Of a DNA stretch of 64,000 nt, positions 7,689-16,924 are shown one piece after another. Within the stretch, counting starts at the first letter, position 1; each line of letters begins with the position of its first letter. This DNA comes from Bombella favorum (lineage in GTDB: Bacteria > Pseudomonadota > Alphaproteobacteria > Acetobacterales > Acetobacteraceae): the NCBI RefSeq assembly GCF_014048475.1, contig NZ_NWUS01000001.1, positions 930,001 to 994,000 on the forward strand, given 5' to 3'. A program made the translations under genes and the position numbers. The notes under the pieces were generated by a model. It saw only the letters and a list, made by a program, of their open reading frames with translations, did no database searches and had not been told where the DNA came from.

Positions 7689-8189
7689 TCAGAAAAGTTT
7701 CGCCGCAATGGCGTTAATCTGTAGCGTCCCCGTAAAATAACGGTTAGCCGGCAGGGCCCCTGCGGCCTGACCATTATGCAGCTTCAGAACACCCCGTACC
7801 CTTGTAAAGATGGATGCCGTATGGTCGTGGGACATCCGGCTCAGGCTAGCAGAGATCACGTAGCTTAGCGTCCCATTGTCGTACCCACCACCATTACCGT
7901 GGGATAGACGTACCCTCATCCGATACTGGCTGAGCTTGTACCCACCTTGCCCGATGGAAACTGTCTTCTGCTCCTGCTTCTGTCGGATATTCGGGCCGAG
8001 CTGAGTTTTCAGCACATCTGTCGCCGAGCTGTTACCTGCCACAAGTGCTGTCGGGGACAACTGCGCCTGCACCTCATATACACGATCCAGCTCTTCCGCC
8101 TGAGCAGCACCGACCATTGCACTCATAGCGAGAGCCATCATCCCACCATACAGGCCGACTTTTCTACATTGTGCGGTCATCAGTCTCAT
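7689..8189 (-). CDS. Exported protein of unknown function, operon partner of the 7316-7669 gene
   Basis: A 166-residue protein with a signal peptide (hydrophobic core VGLYGGMMALAMSAMVGAAQA, cleavage near residue 32). The mature part is basic and beta-rich in appearance, with YKLSQYRMRVRLSHGNGGGY, LSYVISASLSRMSHD and a C-terminal RYFTGTLQINAIAAKLF. I see no catalytic motif. The start at 8189 has gaggga upstream. Both genes of the pair encode small periplasmic or envelope proteins, so they may act together, but I cannot assign a role. Confidence 0.6.
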   Translation of the reverse strand: MRLMTAQCRKVGLYGGMMALAMSAMVGAAQAEELDRVYEVQAQLSPTALVAGNSSATDVLKTQLGPNIRQKQEQKTVSIGQGGYKLSQYRMRVRLSHGNGGGYDNGTLSYVISASLSRMSHDHTASIFTRVRGVLKLHNGQAAGALPANRYFTGTLQINAIAAKLF

Positions 8190-8301
8190 CTGCCATGCTC
8201 CCTCATGAACATCCGTCATTTTGTTTCCTACCCGAAACAGGAATCCACATTTGCACATCATACCATCCATGCAAATCAGGATTTTGAGAGAATATTAGGA
8301 A

Positions 8302-8814
8302 TCACTCCGGGCTAAGGCGGTCATCCAAAAGAATCTGCATGAAAGTCAGATCCAACCAACGCCCGAACTTGCAGCCGACCTGTCTGCACTGCCCAGCAAC
8401 CGAAAACCCCAACCGTTCGTGAAGGCGAATGGACCCAATATTGCCCGATTCAATCCCGGCAACCATGGCATGATACCCCCGCTGCCGGGCTTCCTCCAGC
8501 AATGTGACCATCAAGGCCCGCCCAATCCCGGCACGCTGTCTATCCTTATGAACATAGACAGAATGTTCCACCGTATGACGATAGCCATCCCAGGCACGCC
8601 ACGGCCCAAAAGTGGCGTAACCAACTACCTGATGCGCCTCATCAACAGCCACCAACACAGGCAGATCGGCCTCTTCATGAGTTTTCAGCCATGCAGCCCG
8701 GTCAGCAACATCCACAACCCGCTCATTCCATATTGCCGTTGTCGTGCTAACAGCATGGTTGTATATCCCGGTGATAGCAACGAGGTCCCTCTCTTCTGCC
8801 GACCGAATTTTCAT
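8302..8814 (-). CDS. GNAT N-acetyltransferase, phosphinothricin acetyltransferase (Pat/MnaT)-like
   Basis: A 170-residue acetyltransferase that resembles the Pat/Bar and MnaT group, which acetylate the amino group of phosphinothricin, methionine sulfone/sulfoximine or related amino acids using acetyl-CoA. Typical features are IYNHAVSTTTAIWNE near the N-terminus, GYATFGPWRAWDGYRHTVEHSVYV in the middle, the acetyl-CoA loop DRQRAGIGRALM and the C-terminal LHERLGFSVAGQCRQVGCKFGRWLDL. Length matches the family (about 170). The start at 8814 avoids 23 residues with no family match. The natural substrate cannot be read from sequence. Confidence 0.85.
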   Translation of the reverse strand: MKIRSAEERDLVAITGIYNHAVSTTTAIWNERVVDVADRAAWLKTHEEADLPVLVAVDEAHQVVGYATFGPWRAWDGYRHTVEHSVYVHKDRQRAGIGRALMVTLLEEARQRGYHAMVAGIESGNIGSIRLHERLGFSVAGQCRQVGCKFGRWLDLTFMQILLDDRLSPE

Positions 8815-8968
8815 AATCACACTCTCTGTTTCCCTTGCACTGGCAACCAATGCAGCGCACTCCATATTTTTCACAGAGACCAAGAAAAAACCATTCCTTT
8901 ATTACGGAAAATTAATTACTGATCATTGAAAATCAGTCTCCCATTACCCCGCCTTGGAGAACAAAACC

Positions 8969-9088
8969 ATGTCGTCCTCCTACCACTTTCTTTTTCAGCT
9001 CACTGTCACGGCTTCCCTACTCATCGGCTTTGCAGCGGCGGGGCCGCTTAGTGGTTTGCGTAAACGCCGTCCATTCCGGCGGCAATAA
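8969..9088 (+). CDS. Possible 39-residue membrane peptide
   Basis: An open frame with ATG at 8969, a ggag run ten bases before it, and stop at 9086-9088. It encodes one hydrophobic helix (FLFQLTVTASLLIGFAAAG) and a strongly basic end (LRKRRPFRRQ). It lies in front of the DUF3325-like/PepSY genes on the same strand, where related clusters often encode a small membrane protein (DUF3649). It is too short to match that family, and could be a remnant or a genuine microprotein. Confidence 0.4.
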   Translation: MSSSYHFLFQLTVTASLLIGFAAAGPLSGLRKRRPFRRQ

Positions 9089-9281
9089 GCCGAGCCTAAC
9101 AGCACCCTAAGGTAGGGCGGCTCATTAGGGGCCCCCTATATTCTGTATAAATTATACATGTTTGACGCTTCTTTAATGCTTCCCGTAAAGTCGAGCCTGT
9201 AACTGGGGTAGTTCCGGTCGCCATGTGTCTTTTCTCGTAGAGAGAATCGGCAGGCTGGATACAGGCAAAGCAGGAGGGAGC

Positions 9282-9581
9282 ATGAGACCGGAGGTCGTAA
9301 CAGAGCCCGTCTTCTTCTGGGGTGGATTGCTGGCCGGGGCCATTTGGGCCGTGCTTCTATGGGTGCAGTTGCCCGGCCAGACCCCTCGCCCTGAAAGATT
9401 AAGCCGTTCAGCCGCCATAGTCGGCCTCATCTTGTCCGGCGGGATAGCGTGGATACTGTGGGCCCGTGTCTTCGGTGCCATCCCTGCTTTCTTCTGCCTT
9501 GGGGGATGGAGCATGGCTATGCTGTGTATTGTGCCTATTCTCTGGGCCATTCTTGTATCCAATCAGTCCCGCACCTCCTAA
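9282..9581 (+). CDS. Small membrane protein, DUF3325-like
   Basis: A 99-residue protein with three hydrophobic segments (about residues 11-29, 42-62 and 65-93). The last two, with a WARVFGAIPAFFCLGGWSMAML pattern, resemble DUF3325 proteins, which are encoded next to PepSY-type membrane proteins in iron-siderophore gene clusters. The ATG at 9282 follows aggaggg closely; a GTG at 9225 would add 19 residues with a poorer ribosome site. The stop overlaps the next ATG by one base (TAATG), so translation of the two is coupled. The family assignment is tentative. Confidence 0.55.
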   Translation: MRPEVVTEPVFFWGGLLAGAIWAVLLWVQLPGQTPRPERLSRSAAIVGLILSGGIAWILWARVFGAIPAFFCLGGWSMAMLCIVPILWAILVSNQSRTS

Positions 9582-11497
9582 TGCAGCGCCGCCCGGACAG
9601 AACAAGCCGTCCCTCTTCTCCTCCACGTCCGCACTCTCCCGCTACACTCTGGCTACGGCTGTTTATCGGCAGCGCAGCAGCAGCTCTCTTCATCATAGCG
9701 TCGTGTTGGGCTGACAGAGAATTCGCCTGTTTTCAGGCTTATGGTGTTACGGGCTTTTTTCTGCTGATAACGGGTGCCTGTCTGGCAGGGATTGTAGGGC
9801 TAACCCTGTCTATCGGTTTTGGAGACAGCCAAAAGCTCCAACATCTAGCCATCCGCTACCGCTCCCTACATGGGTGGATCGGCATTTTGACAGGTAGTAT
9901 GCTGTCCATGAGTTTTCTGGCAGGCACGCTGACCTTGTTTGCTGCACCACTGCAGCAATGGAGCCAACCCTCCCTTCCAGCACATAGTACCATTCCACTA
10001 ACGGACATACCCACCGTACTTGATGAACTACTCGGGCCAACATCCGGTAACACGTCTTTGCCTTCCTCTGGCCTCCATTACAGGTTGACACTTAAAACTC
10101 CAGACACCGCCAGCCTTAGCTTTCCTATGGGGCCAGACCTGCCACTCGGCCTACCAACACCCCACATTCTCGTTAGTCAATCCGGCACCCAAGGAGCTTC
10201 CCTTTATCGGCTCACCCCCTCTCCCGTTCCTGCTTTCATAGGGGGGCTTCATCGCCGTCTGGGGCTCCCTCTACCAGAAAATCAGGCCATGCCTTTTGTC
10301 GGCGTCGTCTGCCTCCTCTACGGGCTGGCTTTGTTCTCTGGCGTGATTCTGCTTCTACCGGGCATGTGGCGAACCCTCATGACCGTTCGCCTACAAGGGC
10401 ATGCCCGCCGTCTCTGGCTGGACCTGCATAGTCTGCTTGGCCTCTGCTCCCTGCCTTTTCATCTCATCATCGCCCTGACAACGGCCCTATTTGCCTTCTC
10501 CCCGCTGCTCCATTCTTTTTCTACAGCAGCAAGGTCTGATGCCACACTTCAAAGAACTGCTGGAACAACGCCCATATCGTCTTTTCTACCACCGGACAGG
10601 GCCCTGACATACCTTCATGCGATGGCTCCAGAGTTTCATCCCCTCATGCTGGATTATGTCCTCTCTCCCCACGCTACAGACAGTCATGCGGAGCGTCTTG
10701 CTCTCCATGCCCCACTCTACAGCGCCAATGGCGAACAGAGCCTTCCTCCCACAGAACAACCCTACCTGCTGGCGGAAGGAACAGACCCCCACAACCCGCT
10801 CATCGGCCGAGATCGGGGAGCTGTCCTACTGGACCCTAAAACGGGCGAGCTGATCGATAGTCAGAACCTTCCCAGCCAGCAAACACCTACCCGCCGTATC
10901 CTGACATGGTGCCTTGCTCTCCATTTTGGCAGTTTTGGGGGTGAATTCGTCCGCTGGCTCTATGTCGCCCTAGGCCTATGTGGCGTTGGTTTTTTCCATA
11001 CGGCCAATCAGCTCTGGCTCAATACCCATCGCCGCAAAATCCCGGGGGAAACAACCCCCATGGAGACACCGGCCACCTTTTGGTTGGGCCGTTTAAGCGA
11101 AGGAACCCTGCTAGGCTGTCTGCTGGGGCTGTGCAGTATCATAGCTATCAGCCCCCTTCTGACGGACCTGACTCCCATCGCCTATCTCCCTAGCCTTACA
11201 CCACCCAACATGGAGCGTACCTACCAGCTGATCAGCCTGTCATATTACGGAATTATAGCCCTGACACTTACCAGCTATTGCCTGCTACCCAAGCAAATCT
11301 GCCGAGGAACCGTACTGGCTCTGGCTGCCCTGTGCCTTTCCGGGGCGGTCACTATCGTGGTCTGGCGTCATACAGCGTTGCAATCCCCCCTTTCCACAGA
11401 ACTGACCATCGCTTTCAGCGTCGCCAGCTTAATCCTCTGGATGGGAGCCTTGCACACGTTCCAGCTCTGGAGACGTAATAGCCCCGTCGGCAGATAA
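9581..11497 (+). CDS. PepSY-associated TM helix protein (ferrisiderophore reductase-like)
   Basis: A 638-residue inner membrane protein of the PepSY-TM family (PiuB/FoxB-like). It has an extra N-terminal membrane block (residues about 25-80), then the family core with SLHGWIGILTGSMLSMSFLAG, a large periplasmic part, GGLHRRLGLP, WLDLHSLLGLCSLPFHLIIAL and a second periplasmic PepSY part ending near RILTWCLALHFGSFGG, followed by several C-terminal helices. Members are linked to iron-siderophore handling, probably reducing ferric complexes in the periplasm. It overlaps the DUF3325-like gene by one base. No TonB-dependent receptor is encoded nearby, which is unusual for this cluster type. Confidence 0.8.
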   Translation: MQRRPDRTSRPSSPPRPHSPATLWLRLFIGSAAAALFIIASCWADREFACFQAYGVTGFFLLITGACLAGIVGLTLSIGFGDSQKLQHLAIRYRSLHGWIGILTGSMLSMSFLAGTLTLFAAPLQQWSQPSLPAHSTIPLTDIPTVLDELLGPTSGNTSLPSSGLHYRLTLKTPDTASLSFPMGPDLPLGLPTPHILVSQSGTQGASLYRLTPSPVPAFIGGLHRRLGLPLPENQAMPFVGVVCLLYGLALFSGVILLLPGMWRTLMTVRLQGHARRLWLDLHSLLGLCSLPFHLIIALTTALFAFSPLLHSFSTAARSDATLQRTAGTTPISSFLPPDRALTYLHAMAPEFHPLMLDYVLSPHATDSHAERLALHAPLYSANGEQSLPPTEQPYLLAEGTDPHNPLIGRDRGAVLLDPKTGELIDSQNLPSQQTPTRRILTWCLALHFGSFGGEFVRWLYVALGLCGVGFFHTANQLWLNTHRRKIPGETTPMETPATFWLGRLSEGTLLGCLLGLCSIIAISPLLTDLTPIAYLPSLTPPNMERTYQLISLSYYGIIALTLTSYCLLPKQICRGTVLALAALCLSGAVTIVVWRHTALQSPLSTELTIAFSVASLILWMGALHTFQLWRRNSPVGR

Positions 11498-11531
11498 AGC
11501 CTACCAGCGGGGCCATCCTATCTAATATCTC

Positions 11532-12668
11532 TTACTTGTCTGACAATTTAGCCCCAGTTGATGGCCCCTCTTCCTCTTCAGACGGCACTCCCGCCCATCC
11601 CCGGATCATCGTTTCCGTCAGATAAAGAAGGGTCGGACCAATAAAGACGCCAGCAAACCCAAGTGTTGCCAACCCACCAAAGGCCCCCACCATAATGACG
11701 ATAACAGAAATCCGCACATAACGGCGAATAATGAGCGGCTGAAGAAAATTATCACCTGCTACCGCCACAAGAGCAAATAACAGCATAATGATGGCGTGCA
11801 TCAACGGTGCTGTGAAATACAGCCATGCGGTACTAAGCAGCAGCACCCAAGCACCACCAAATTGCAGAACGCAGGAAATAAACATTACAGCCGCTACGAC
11901 ACTCCCCATCGGCATACCGGCGGCCATCAGCCCAACCCAACCGAACAGGGATTCGAGAATAGCCGTAAGCGTGACACCAAGCGCAACACCCCGTGTCGTG
12001 ATCTCAGCCTGTTTAAGAAGGGCGCGTCCACTCCTTCCCCCCAGCTGGCTGCTTACCTTCTCCAAAAGAACAATGATGCTCTCTGCGCGGCTCAGAAGCA
12101 GCACCATAACAACCAATGTCAGGGCAAACTCCAGCAAAAGAGACCCAAAACTACCTGCTGATGCCAGAAGTACATGCAGTATCTTCTCAGGCGGTGGAAT
12201 GACATGCCGCAGCAAACCCGGCAGGCTATTTTCTCGCAGATGATCCCAAAACGGAATGATATCTCCCCCCACGTAAGGGATGCGCCCCACCCATGCCGGG
12301 GCTGCTGGGAGCTGTAGGGAAGGCAAGATTGTGATGAAGTGTGAAACAGCATCCACATGCCGAGCGAAAATGATGATCACCAACACGGCAGGGAGGAAAA
12401 AGATGATTATAGCTGCCAGAATGGTAAAAAATACGGCGGCAGACCGACTACCAAAGCACGCAGCCTGCAAGCGCAGAACCAACGGCCAGAGTGTAACGGA
12501 AATGGTCGCACCCCAGAGAATGGGGGGCAAAAAAGGATGAATGATCCACACCGCCGCCAAAAGTAGCAACCCGGCCATCAGAGCCGTAAGGACCGGCCTT
12601 ACCGGACTGACGGCGGCTCCGGCTGCAGCCTCAGCCGACGTAAAGAGGTTCCTGAAACGTGTTATCAT
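11532..12668 (-). CDS. AI-2E/PerM family transporter
   Basis: A 378-residue membrane protein with about eight helices, usual for the AI-2 exporter/PerM family (PF01594). Typical features are the N-terminal helix pair (LLLAAVWIIHPFLPPILWGATISV), a charged central loop, GVALGVTLTAILESLFGWVGLMAAG and the C-terminal GAFGGLATLGFAGVFIGPTLLYL. The family includes exporters of autoinducer-2 and of other small compounds or sodium/proton antiporters, so the substrate is open. It converges with the PepSY gene, 34 bases apart, and appears monocistronic. Confidence 0.85.
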   Translation of the reverse strand: MITRFRNLFTSAEAAAGAAVSPVRPVLTALMAGLLLLAAVWIIHPFLPPILWGATISVTLWPLVLRLQAACFGSRSAAVFFTILAAIIIFFLPAVLVIIIFARHVDAVSHFITILPSLQLPAAPAWVGRIPYVGGDIIPFWDHLRENSLPGLLRHVIPPPEKILHVLLASAGSFGSLLLEFALTLVVMVLLLSRAESIIVLLEKVSSQLGGRSGRALLKQAEITTRGVALGVTLTAILESLFGWVGLMAAGMPMGSVVAAVMFISCVLQFGGAWVLLLSTAWLYFTAPLMHAIIMLLFALVAVAGDNFLQPLIIRRYVRISVIVIMVGAFGGLATLGFAGVFIGPTLLYLTETMIRGWAGVPSEEEEGPSTGAKLSDK

Positions 12669-12953
12669 GACCTGTCCTGAACAAGAGTGAACCTACTTAT
12701 ACCTCTCTCCCTGCGAGAGAACCGAAATTCACATAAAAAGCCTTCGAAGGCCACCGCAGGGCTCCCCATAAGTCGCCAGCCTCTCAACATACAAAAAGAT
12801 AGGGACCATCCAACGATCGGATAGGATAGTTACGATCTTTTCACCCATACCTCGTGACCTGAACATCCAAAGGCTGCTAAAAGACTACACGAGAATGCCA
12901 GCATGATACCCCATCCGGCATTACCAATTCACCCCATGAAAGGATTTACCTGC
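12669..12953. other. Intergenic region between the AI-2E gene and the 54-residue protein gene
   Basis: This 285-base divergent intergenic stretch must carry promoters for both neighbours. It holds a perfect 12-base palindrome, gccttcgaaggc, around 12742-12753 and a small gagag hairpin near 12703-12720. I found no convincing gene or known RNA in it, although a small RNA is possible. Confidence 0.3.
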
Positions 12954-13118
12954 ATGTCTCAGAAAGAAAACATCGTCGCCCGCAACATGACCCGTGAAGA
13001 CCTGATCTTCGCTCTGGTGCAGGATGTGGTCCGCATCGAAGGCCCGAACGCTAAGATCGACCGTGCTTACCTTCTCAAGCTCGTGACGGAAATTGCCCGT
13101 TCTGTCGACGGCAAATAA
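12954..13118 (+). CDS. Small protein, 54 residues, unknown function
   Basis: A 54-residue acidic/basic helical protein (MSQKENIVARNMTREDLIF, then LVQDVVRIEGPNAKIDRAYL and ending IARSVDGK). There is no signal or membrane segment. The ATG at 12954 has aagga about nine bases upstream; the codons are strongly G+C-biased at third positions, as in well-expressed genes. A clean palindromic terminator follows 22 bases after the stop. I do not recognise the family; the look is that of a conserved small cytoplasmic protein with a separate promoter. Confidence 0.65.
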   Translation: MSQKENIVARNMTREDLIFALVQDVVRIEGPNAKIDRAYLLKLVTEIARSVDGK

Positions 13119-13140
13119 GATCAATCCGCACAGCGGTATA

Positions 13141-13176
13141 ACAAAGGCCAGAGTGATTAATCACTCTGGCCTTTGT
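13141..13176. terminator. Perfect 36-bp palindrome, bidirectional terminator
   Basis: Bases 13141-13158 (acaaaggccagagtgatt) are the exact reverse complement of 13159-13176, giving an 18-bp perfect stem with A-rich and T-rich ends on both strands. It lies between the convergent ends of the 54-residue gene (stop 13118) and the MscS-type gene (stop 13192), so it can stop transcription from both sides. Confidence 0.85.
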
Positions 13177-13191
13177 CGTATCTAGCAAGAG

Positions 13192-15636
13192 CTAAGACGC
13201 ATTGTCAGGGGACGCTGTCAGCGTTACCTGCGGCACCATCAGGCTGATCCCTTCCTGACTGAACCTGTTCAGTACCTCAGAGACAACCACCGTACGTGTG
13301 GTATCGCTATTGGTGCCACGGGCTATACAGATCGCCAGCGTCGCCGCCACCGTATCCCCTATGCTGTCACCCAGCCAAACCTGCGGAGCTGGATCACGCA
13401 GAACATCCGGCTGATCAGCTGCAACAAGCATGAAGAGTGCCTTCACTTTCTCCACATTCACATTAGTTGGGACTGCGAAGACAAGCTTCATCTTCAGCGG
13501 GTTAGTACCTGCGCTGTAATTCTGCACATTTGCCGTGATGAACTGGGAGTTCGGCACAATCAGCGTCGTTCCGTCACTTAACCGGATATCCGTTGCACGG
13601 ACATTCACACGCTGAATTACGCCAGTATTGCCACTAATGGTGATCTTATCACCCGCCTGTGCTGGCCGCTCGGCCAACAGAATAAGACCGGAAATAAAGT
13701 CCTTAACGATAGACTGCAGACCAAAGCCGACACCAACCGACAGCGCACTGACGACCCATGTCAGATTCTGGACAGAAATGCCGATCATAGCCAGCAGTTT
13801 CAATCCAGCAGCAATCCACAACATGTAGGTCAAAATACTGATGATGGATGTCTGCGCCCCATTATCCAGCGATGTGACCGGAAACAGGCGTGTCTGCAAC
13901 CATTGCTGCAAGAAACGTATGGCGTAATACACGCCGACAAGCAGCAGGGCCGCACCCACTATCGTACGAGGTGAGAACGGTACGCCAAAGAAAATGCCAC
14001 CGCCAAAGATCTGCTGTAGCTGCCGCCATGTGCCAATAAAGGAAACGCCGTTCCTACCCTGCAACAGGGCAACGAACACCATAACAAGGCTCAGCCCAAC
14101 CAAAGCAGTTGTGATGACCTCCAACTGTGCAAGACGACGCGCACTCAGCTCCAGTTCGGTCCACAGCCTTCCGAGGCGACTCTGAGGCGAAAAGAGAAAC
14201 TGGGAAAAATCCCTCCATGCCTGCATGAGCAACATGACAGCACCAAAGGCATAGAGCAGTGTCAGCACCCAGTCATTCATCAGAAAAGCGAACGAAATAT
14301 ACCCGCTTAGGACAGCAACAATCGTCACGCCCAGCAGCAGGGCAGAAACCCCATGCAAAGGTATATGCTGGATCAGCACGGCACCAATGTCCTGCCCCGT
14401 ACCACTGCTACCCCCAACATCGCTAAGAGCAGCCCCATTCTGCTGCTCACGCTTGCTGGAACGGCACGTCAGATACAGCAAAACCGCCGTGGACAGAGCA
14501 AAGGCTCCTTCCAGCACCGCATCATTACCTGGGCTGACATCACGGCTGACCTCCGCCGTCCGCAAAGCACCATAAAAAAGAATGCCACCGCCAAGGAGAA
14601 GACTGCACGGCAGGCACGTCTTCCCCAAAAGCCAACGCTTGAGCGAAACACCAGCACCAATGATAAAGCCACACACAGGCAGAGCTTGTGTTAGGTACTG
14701 CCCTTGCGCAACGGGCACACCATCATTGCCAAAAGCCACAAGCTGCCAGCCCTGCCATAGCAGTTCTGCCAACAAGCCACACAGCACGCCAGCCAATACA
14801 CTGCCTAAAGCCTGCTGGGTACGGATTACCCTCCCCCAACTTGCCTGTTCCTTAGCTGATGTAAGAACACGAACCGCTAGCTGCCGTAGCCCGAAGCCAA
14901 ACAGCATGACCAAACAGCCAATGCCTAGAACACCAAACAGAACATTCAGTTCGGTCCGGCCTATATCGCGAAAGGTCGCATAACCATCAGATAGAGCACT
15001 CCGCCAGAAACCGACACTCAGTGGGGAATCGACGTGCCGAACCAAAGCACCCTGCTGCACTCTGCGACGCAAATCATCCAGCTGACCTTCAAGCTGGCGA
15101 GTCTGAAGGTCACAGACACGCATACGCACCTGTAAAGCGGCAATCCCCATAGATGTCTTACGGGCAATGACACGCTGCCGGGTTATGGACGCATCTTCTC
15201 CTTCTTCTGCCTTGTCACCCAGGACCTTCAGCAAGGAACTGATAGAGCTGTCATAAGCCTGAATCTGTGTCATCCCGCTGTTCACATGCTGGCGGACCGT
15301 CAGCACCTGCTGTGCGTAAGAATCCAGCACCCGACCAACCGGCAATCCCTTGAGGCCACCCAGCGCAGCACCGACATTCCGCAATGTGGTCTGATCCTGG
15401 TCCAGCTGCGTCCGCAGCGTGGTCGCTACCCCAGCCCAACCGAAATCACCTTCTGGCTGCCCCAGAACAAGAGGTGCTGTTGCATTACCTGCCGATGCCC
15501 CGCCAGAATCAGCTTTATCAACTTTTGGGGCGGGGTCAGAGGCCGCAAAGCCCTGCACAGGGGCTGCCAGCATGGCAGCCAGCCCTATGCCAGCCCCCAC
15601 ACCAGCCATGATCCGACGAACAGAATAACGCTTCAT
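13192..15636 (-). CDS. MscS-family mechanosensitive channel with large N-terminal domain (DUF3772-type)
   Basis: An 814-residue envelope protein. A signal peptide (residues 1-32, ending GFAAS) is followed by a periplasmic coiled-coil domain (about residues 50-230) of the DUF3772 kind, then about eleven membrane helices, and a C-terminal MscS core. The channel signature is VVSALSVGVGFGLQSIVKDF followed by SGLILLAERPAQAGDKI, the pore-lining TM3 and the start of the beta domain. Such channels release solutes upon hypo-osmotic shock. Length (about 800) is typical of the alphaproteobacterial long form. It is transcribed alone and ends at the 36-bp palindrome. Confidence 0.88.
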   Translation of the reverse strand: MKRYSVRRIMAGVGAGIGLAAMLAAPVQGFAASDPAPKVDKADSGGASAGNATAPLVLGQPEGDFGWAGVATTLRTQLDQDQTTLRNVGAALGGLKGLPVGRVLDSYAQQVLTVRQHVNSGMTQIQAYDSSISSLLKVLGDKAEEGEDASITRQRVIARKTSMGIAALQVRMRVCDLQTRQLEGQLDDLRRRVQQGALVRHVDSPLSVGFWRSALSDGYATFRDIGRTELNVLFGVLGIGCLVMLFGFGLRQLAVRVLTSAKEQASWGRVIRTQQALGSVLAGVLCGLLAELLWQGWQLVAFGNDGVPVAQGQYLTQALPVCGFIIGAGVSLKRWLLGKTCLPCSLLLGGGILFYGALRTAEVSRDVSPGNDAVLEGAFALSTAVLLYLTCRSSKREQQNGAALSDVGGSSGTGQDIGAVLIQHIPLHGVSALLLGVTIVAVLSGYISFAFLMNDWVLTLLYAFGAVMLLMQAWRDFSQFLFSPQSRLGRLWTELELSARRLAQLEVITTALVGLSLVMVFVALLQGRNGVSFIGTWRQLQQIFGGGIFFGVPFSPRTIVGAALLLVGVYYAIRFLQQWLQTRLFPVTSLDNGAQTSIISILTYMLWIAAGLKLLAMIGISVQNLTWVVSALSVGVGFGLQSIVKDFISGLILLAERPAQAGDKITISGNTGVIQRVNVRATDIRLSDGTTLIVPNSQFITANVQNYSAGTNPLKMKLVFAVPTNVNVEKVKALFMLVAADQPDVLRDPAPQVWLGDSIGDTVAATLAICIARGTNSDTTRTVVVSEVLNRFSQEGISLMVPQVTLTASPDNAS

Positions 15637-15717
15637 AAAACCTGCTTGTTTCCAATAACTGGATATGTGTCTGCTGAGTTACGCAAGCACGAGAATATGG
15701 TGGAGTTATGTTACCTT

Positions 15718-16881
15718 TCAAGGTCGGTCTGGCTGCTTCCGCCCTATCTCAATCCCCATCCGTATCGCAGCGGCGACATTTTCCGATGTTCGGCGAATAT
15801 TTTCACGAGCCTGCGCCAGAACATCCGCCAACGCTTCGGGGCGAGGCACGGTATCAAAAAAGGCCCCTATGCCAACCCGATGCATCCTGTCCACTCCCTC
15901 CCCTGTAGAGCCAACAATGGCGATAACCGGCCGACCATGAGCTCTAGCAACCTGCGCAACACCCATAGGAGCTTTACCATGTGCGCTCTGCTCATCCATC
16001 CGGCCCTCCCCGGTAATGACAAGGTCCACATCCCTAAAACAAGCATCCAGCCGGAGCTGATCGGACACAATCTCCACACCGGGCCGCAACCGGGCACCCG
16101 TAAAGGCTAGAAGGCCCGCACCCAGTCCCCCAGCTGCACCAGCTCCGGGCACCGTCGCCACATCCTTTCCGCACTGCTTCGACAAGATACGAGCATAATG
16201 TGCCAATGCTTCATCCAGACAAGTCACATCCGCTGGAGTGGCTCCTTTCTGGGGACCAAAAACATAGGACGCACCCTGCGGCCCCGTCAGAGGGCTAGTT
16301 ACATCACAAGCACCCTCCAACGTAACGTTCGCCAGCCGCCTATCCATGCCAGAAAGGTCCACATCGGCCAGGCGGGCCAAAGCGGCCCCGCCAGGTGGTA
16401 GCTCTTGACCGTTCTGATCCAAAAACCGTGCCCCTAGGGCTTGAGCAAAACCAGCACCTCCATCATTCGTTGCACTGCCACCCAGCCCCAGAATGATATG
16501 CGTGCATCCTCTGTCCAGAGCGGCACGGACCAGCTCCCCAACCCCATAGGTCGTTGTTCGTAGCGGGTCGTATTCCTCTGGCTTCAGCAATGGGAGGCCC
16601 GCTGCAGCGGCCATCTCTATAATGGCCGTCTGCCCATTCCCGCTGATCCCCCAAAACGCTGGCACTGGTGCCCCCAAAGGCCCCGTAACGGAACAACGCA
16701 CAAGCTCGCCATCTGTACCTTGTACGAGAGCCTCCACAGTTCCTTCACCGCCATCAGCCATAGGTAGGCAGAGATAATCAGCTTCGGGGAAAACACGGGA
16801 GAAGCCTGCTTTTATCTCTTCAGCCACATCCAGCGGGGGCAGACTCCCCTTGAAGGAATCACAGACAATTGCAATTTTCAT
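15718..16881 (-). CDS. glxK: Glycerate kinase (GlxK/GarK family)
   Basis: A 387-residue type 1 glycerate kinase that phosphorylates D-glycerate with ATP (2-phosphoglycerate in the GarK class), linking glyoxylate/tartronate use to glycolysis. Family hallmarks are the N-terminal MKIAIVCDSFKGSL, MADGGEGTVEAL, GLGGSATNDGGAGFAQALG, VPGAGAAGGLGAGLLAF and DLVITGEGRMDEQSAHGKAP. The start at 16881 has aaggagg at ideal spacing; reading further upstream would run into the QueH gene. It lies 43 bases after queH on the same strand and is probably cotranscribed, though there is no pathway link. Length is usual (about 380). Confidence 0.92.
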   Translation of the reverse strand: MKIAIVCDSFKGSLPPLDVAEEIKAGFSRVFPEADYLCLPMADGGEGTVEALVQGTDGELVRCSVTGPLGAPVPAFWGISGNGQTAIIEMAAAAGLPLLKPEEYDPLRTTTYGVGELVRAALDRGCTHIILGLGGSATNDGGAGFAQALGARFLDQNGQELPPGGAALARLADVDLSGMDRRLANVTLEGACDVTSPLTGPQGASYVFGPQKGATPADVTCLDEALAHYARILSKQCGKDVATVPGAGAAGGLGAGLLAFTGARLRPGVEIVSDQLRLDACFRDVDLVITGEGRMDEQSAHGKAPMGVAQVARAHGRPVIAIVGSTGEGVDRMHRVGIGAFFDTVPRPEALADVLAQARENIRRTSENVAAAIRMGIEIGRKQPDRP

Positions 16882-16924
16882 GCTGTCCTCCTTCCCGCAG
16901 GATGCGCTGCGAGTGGAGAAACGT

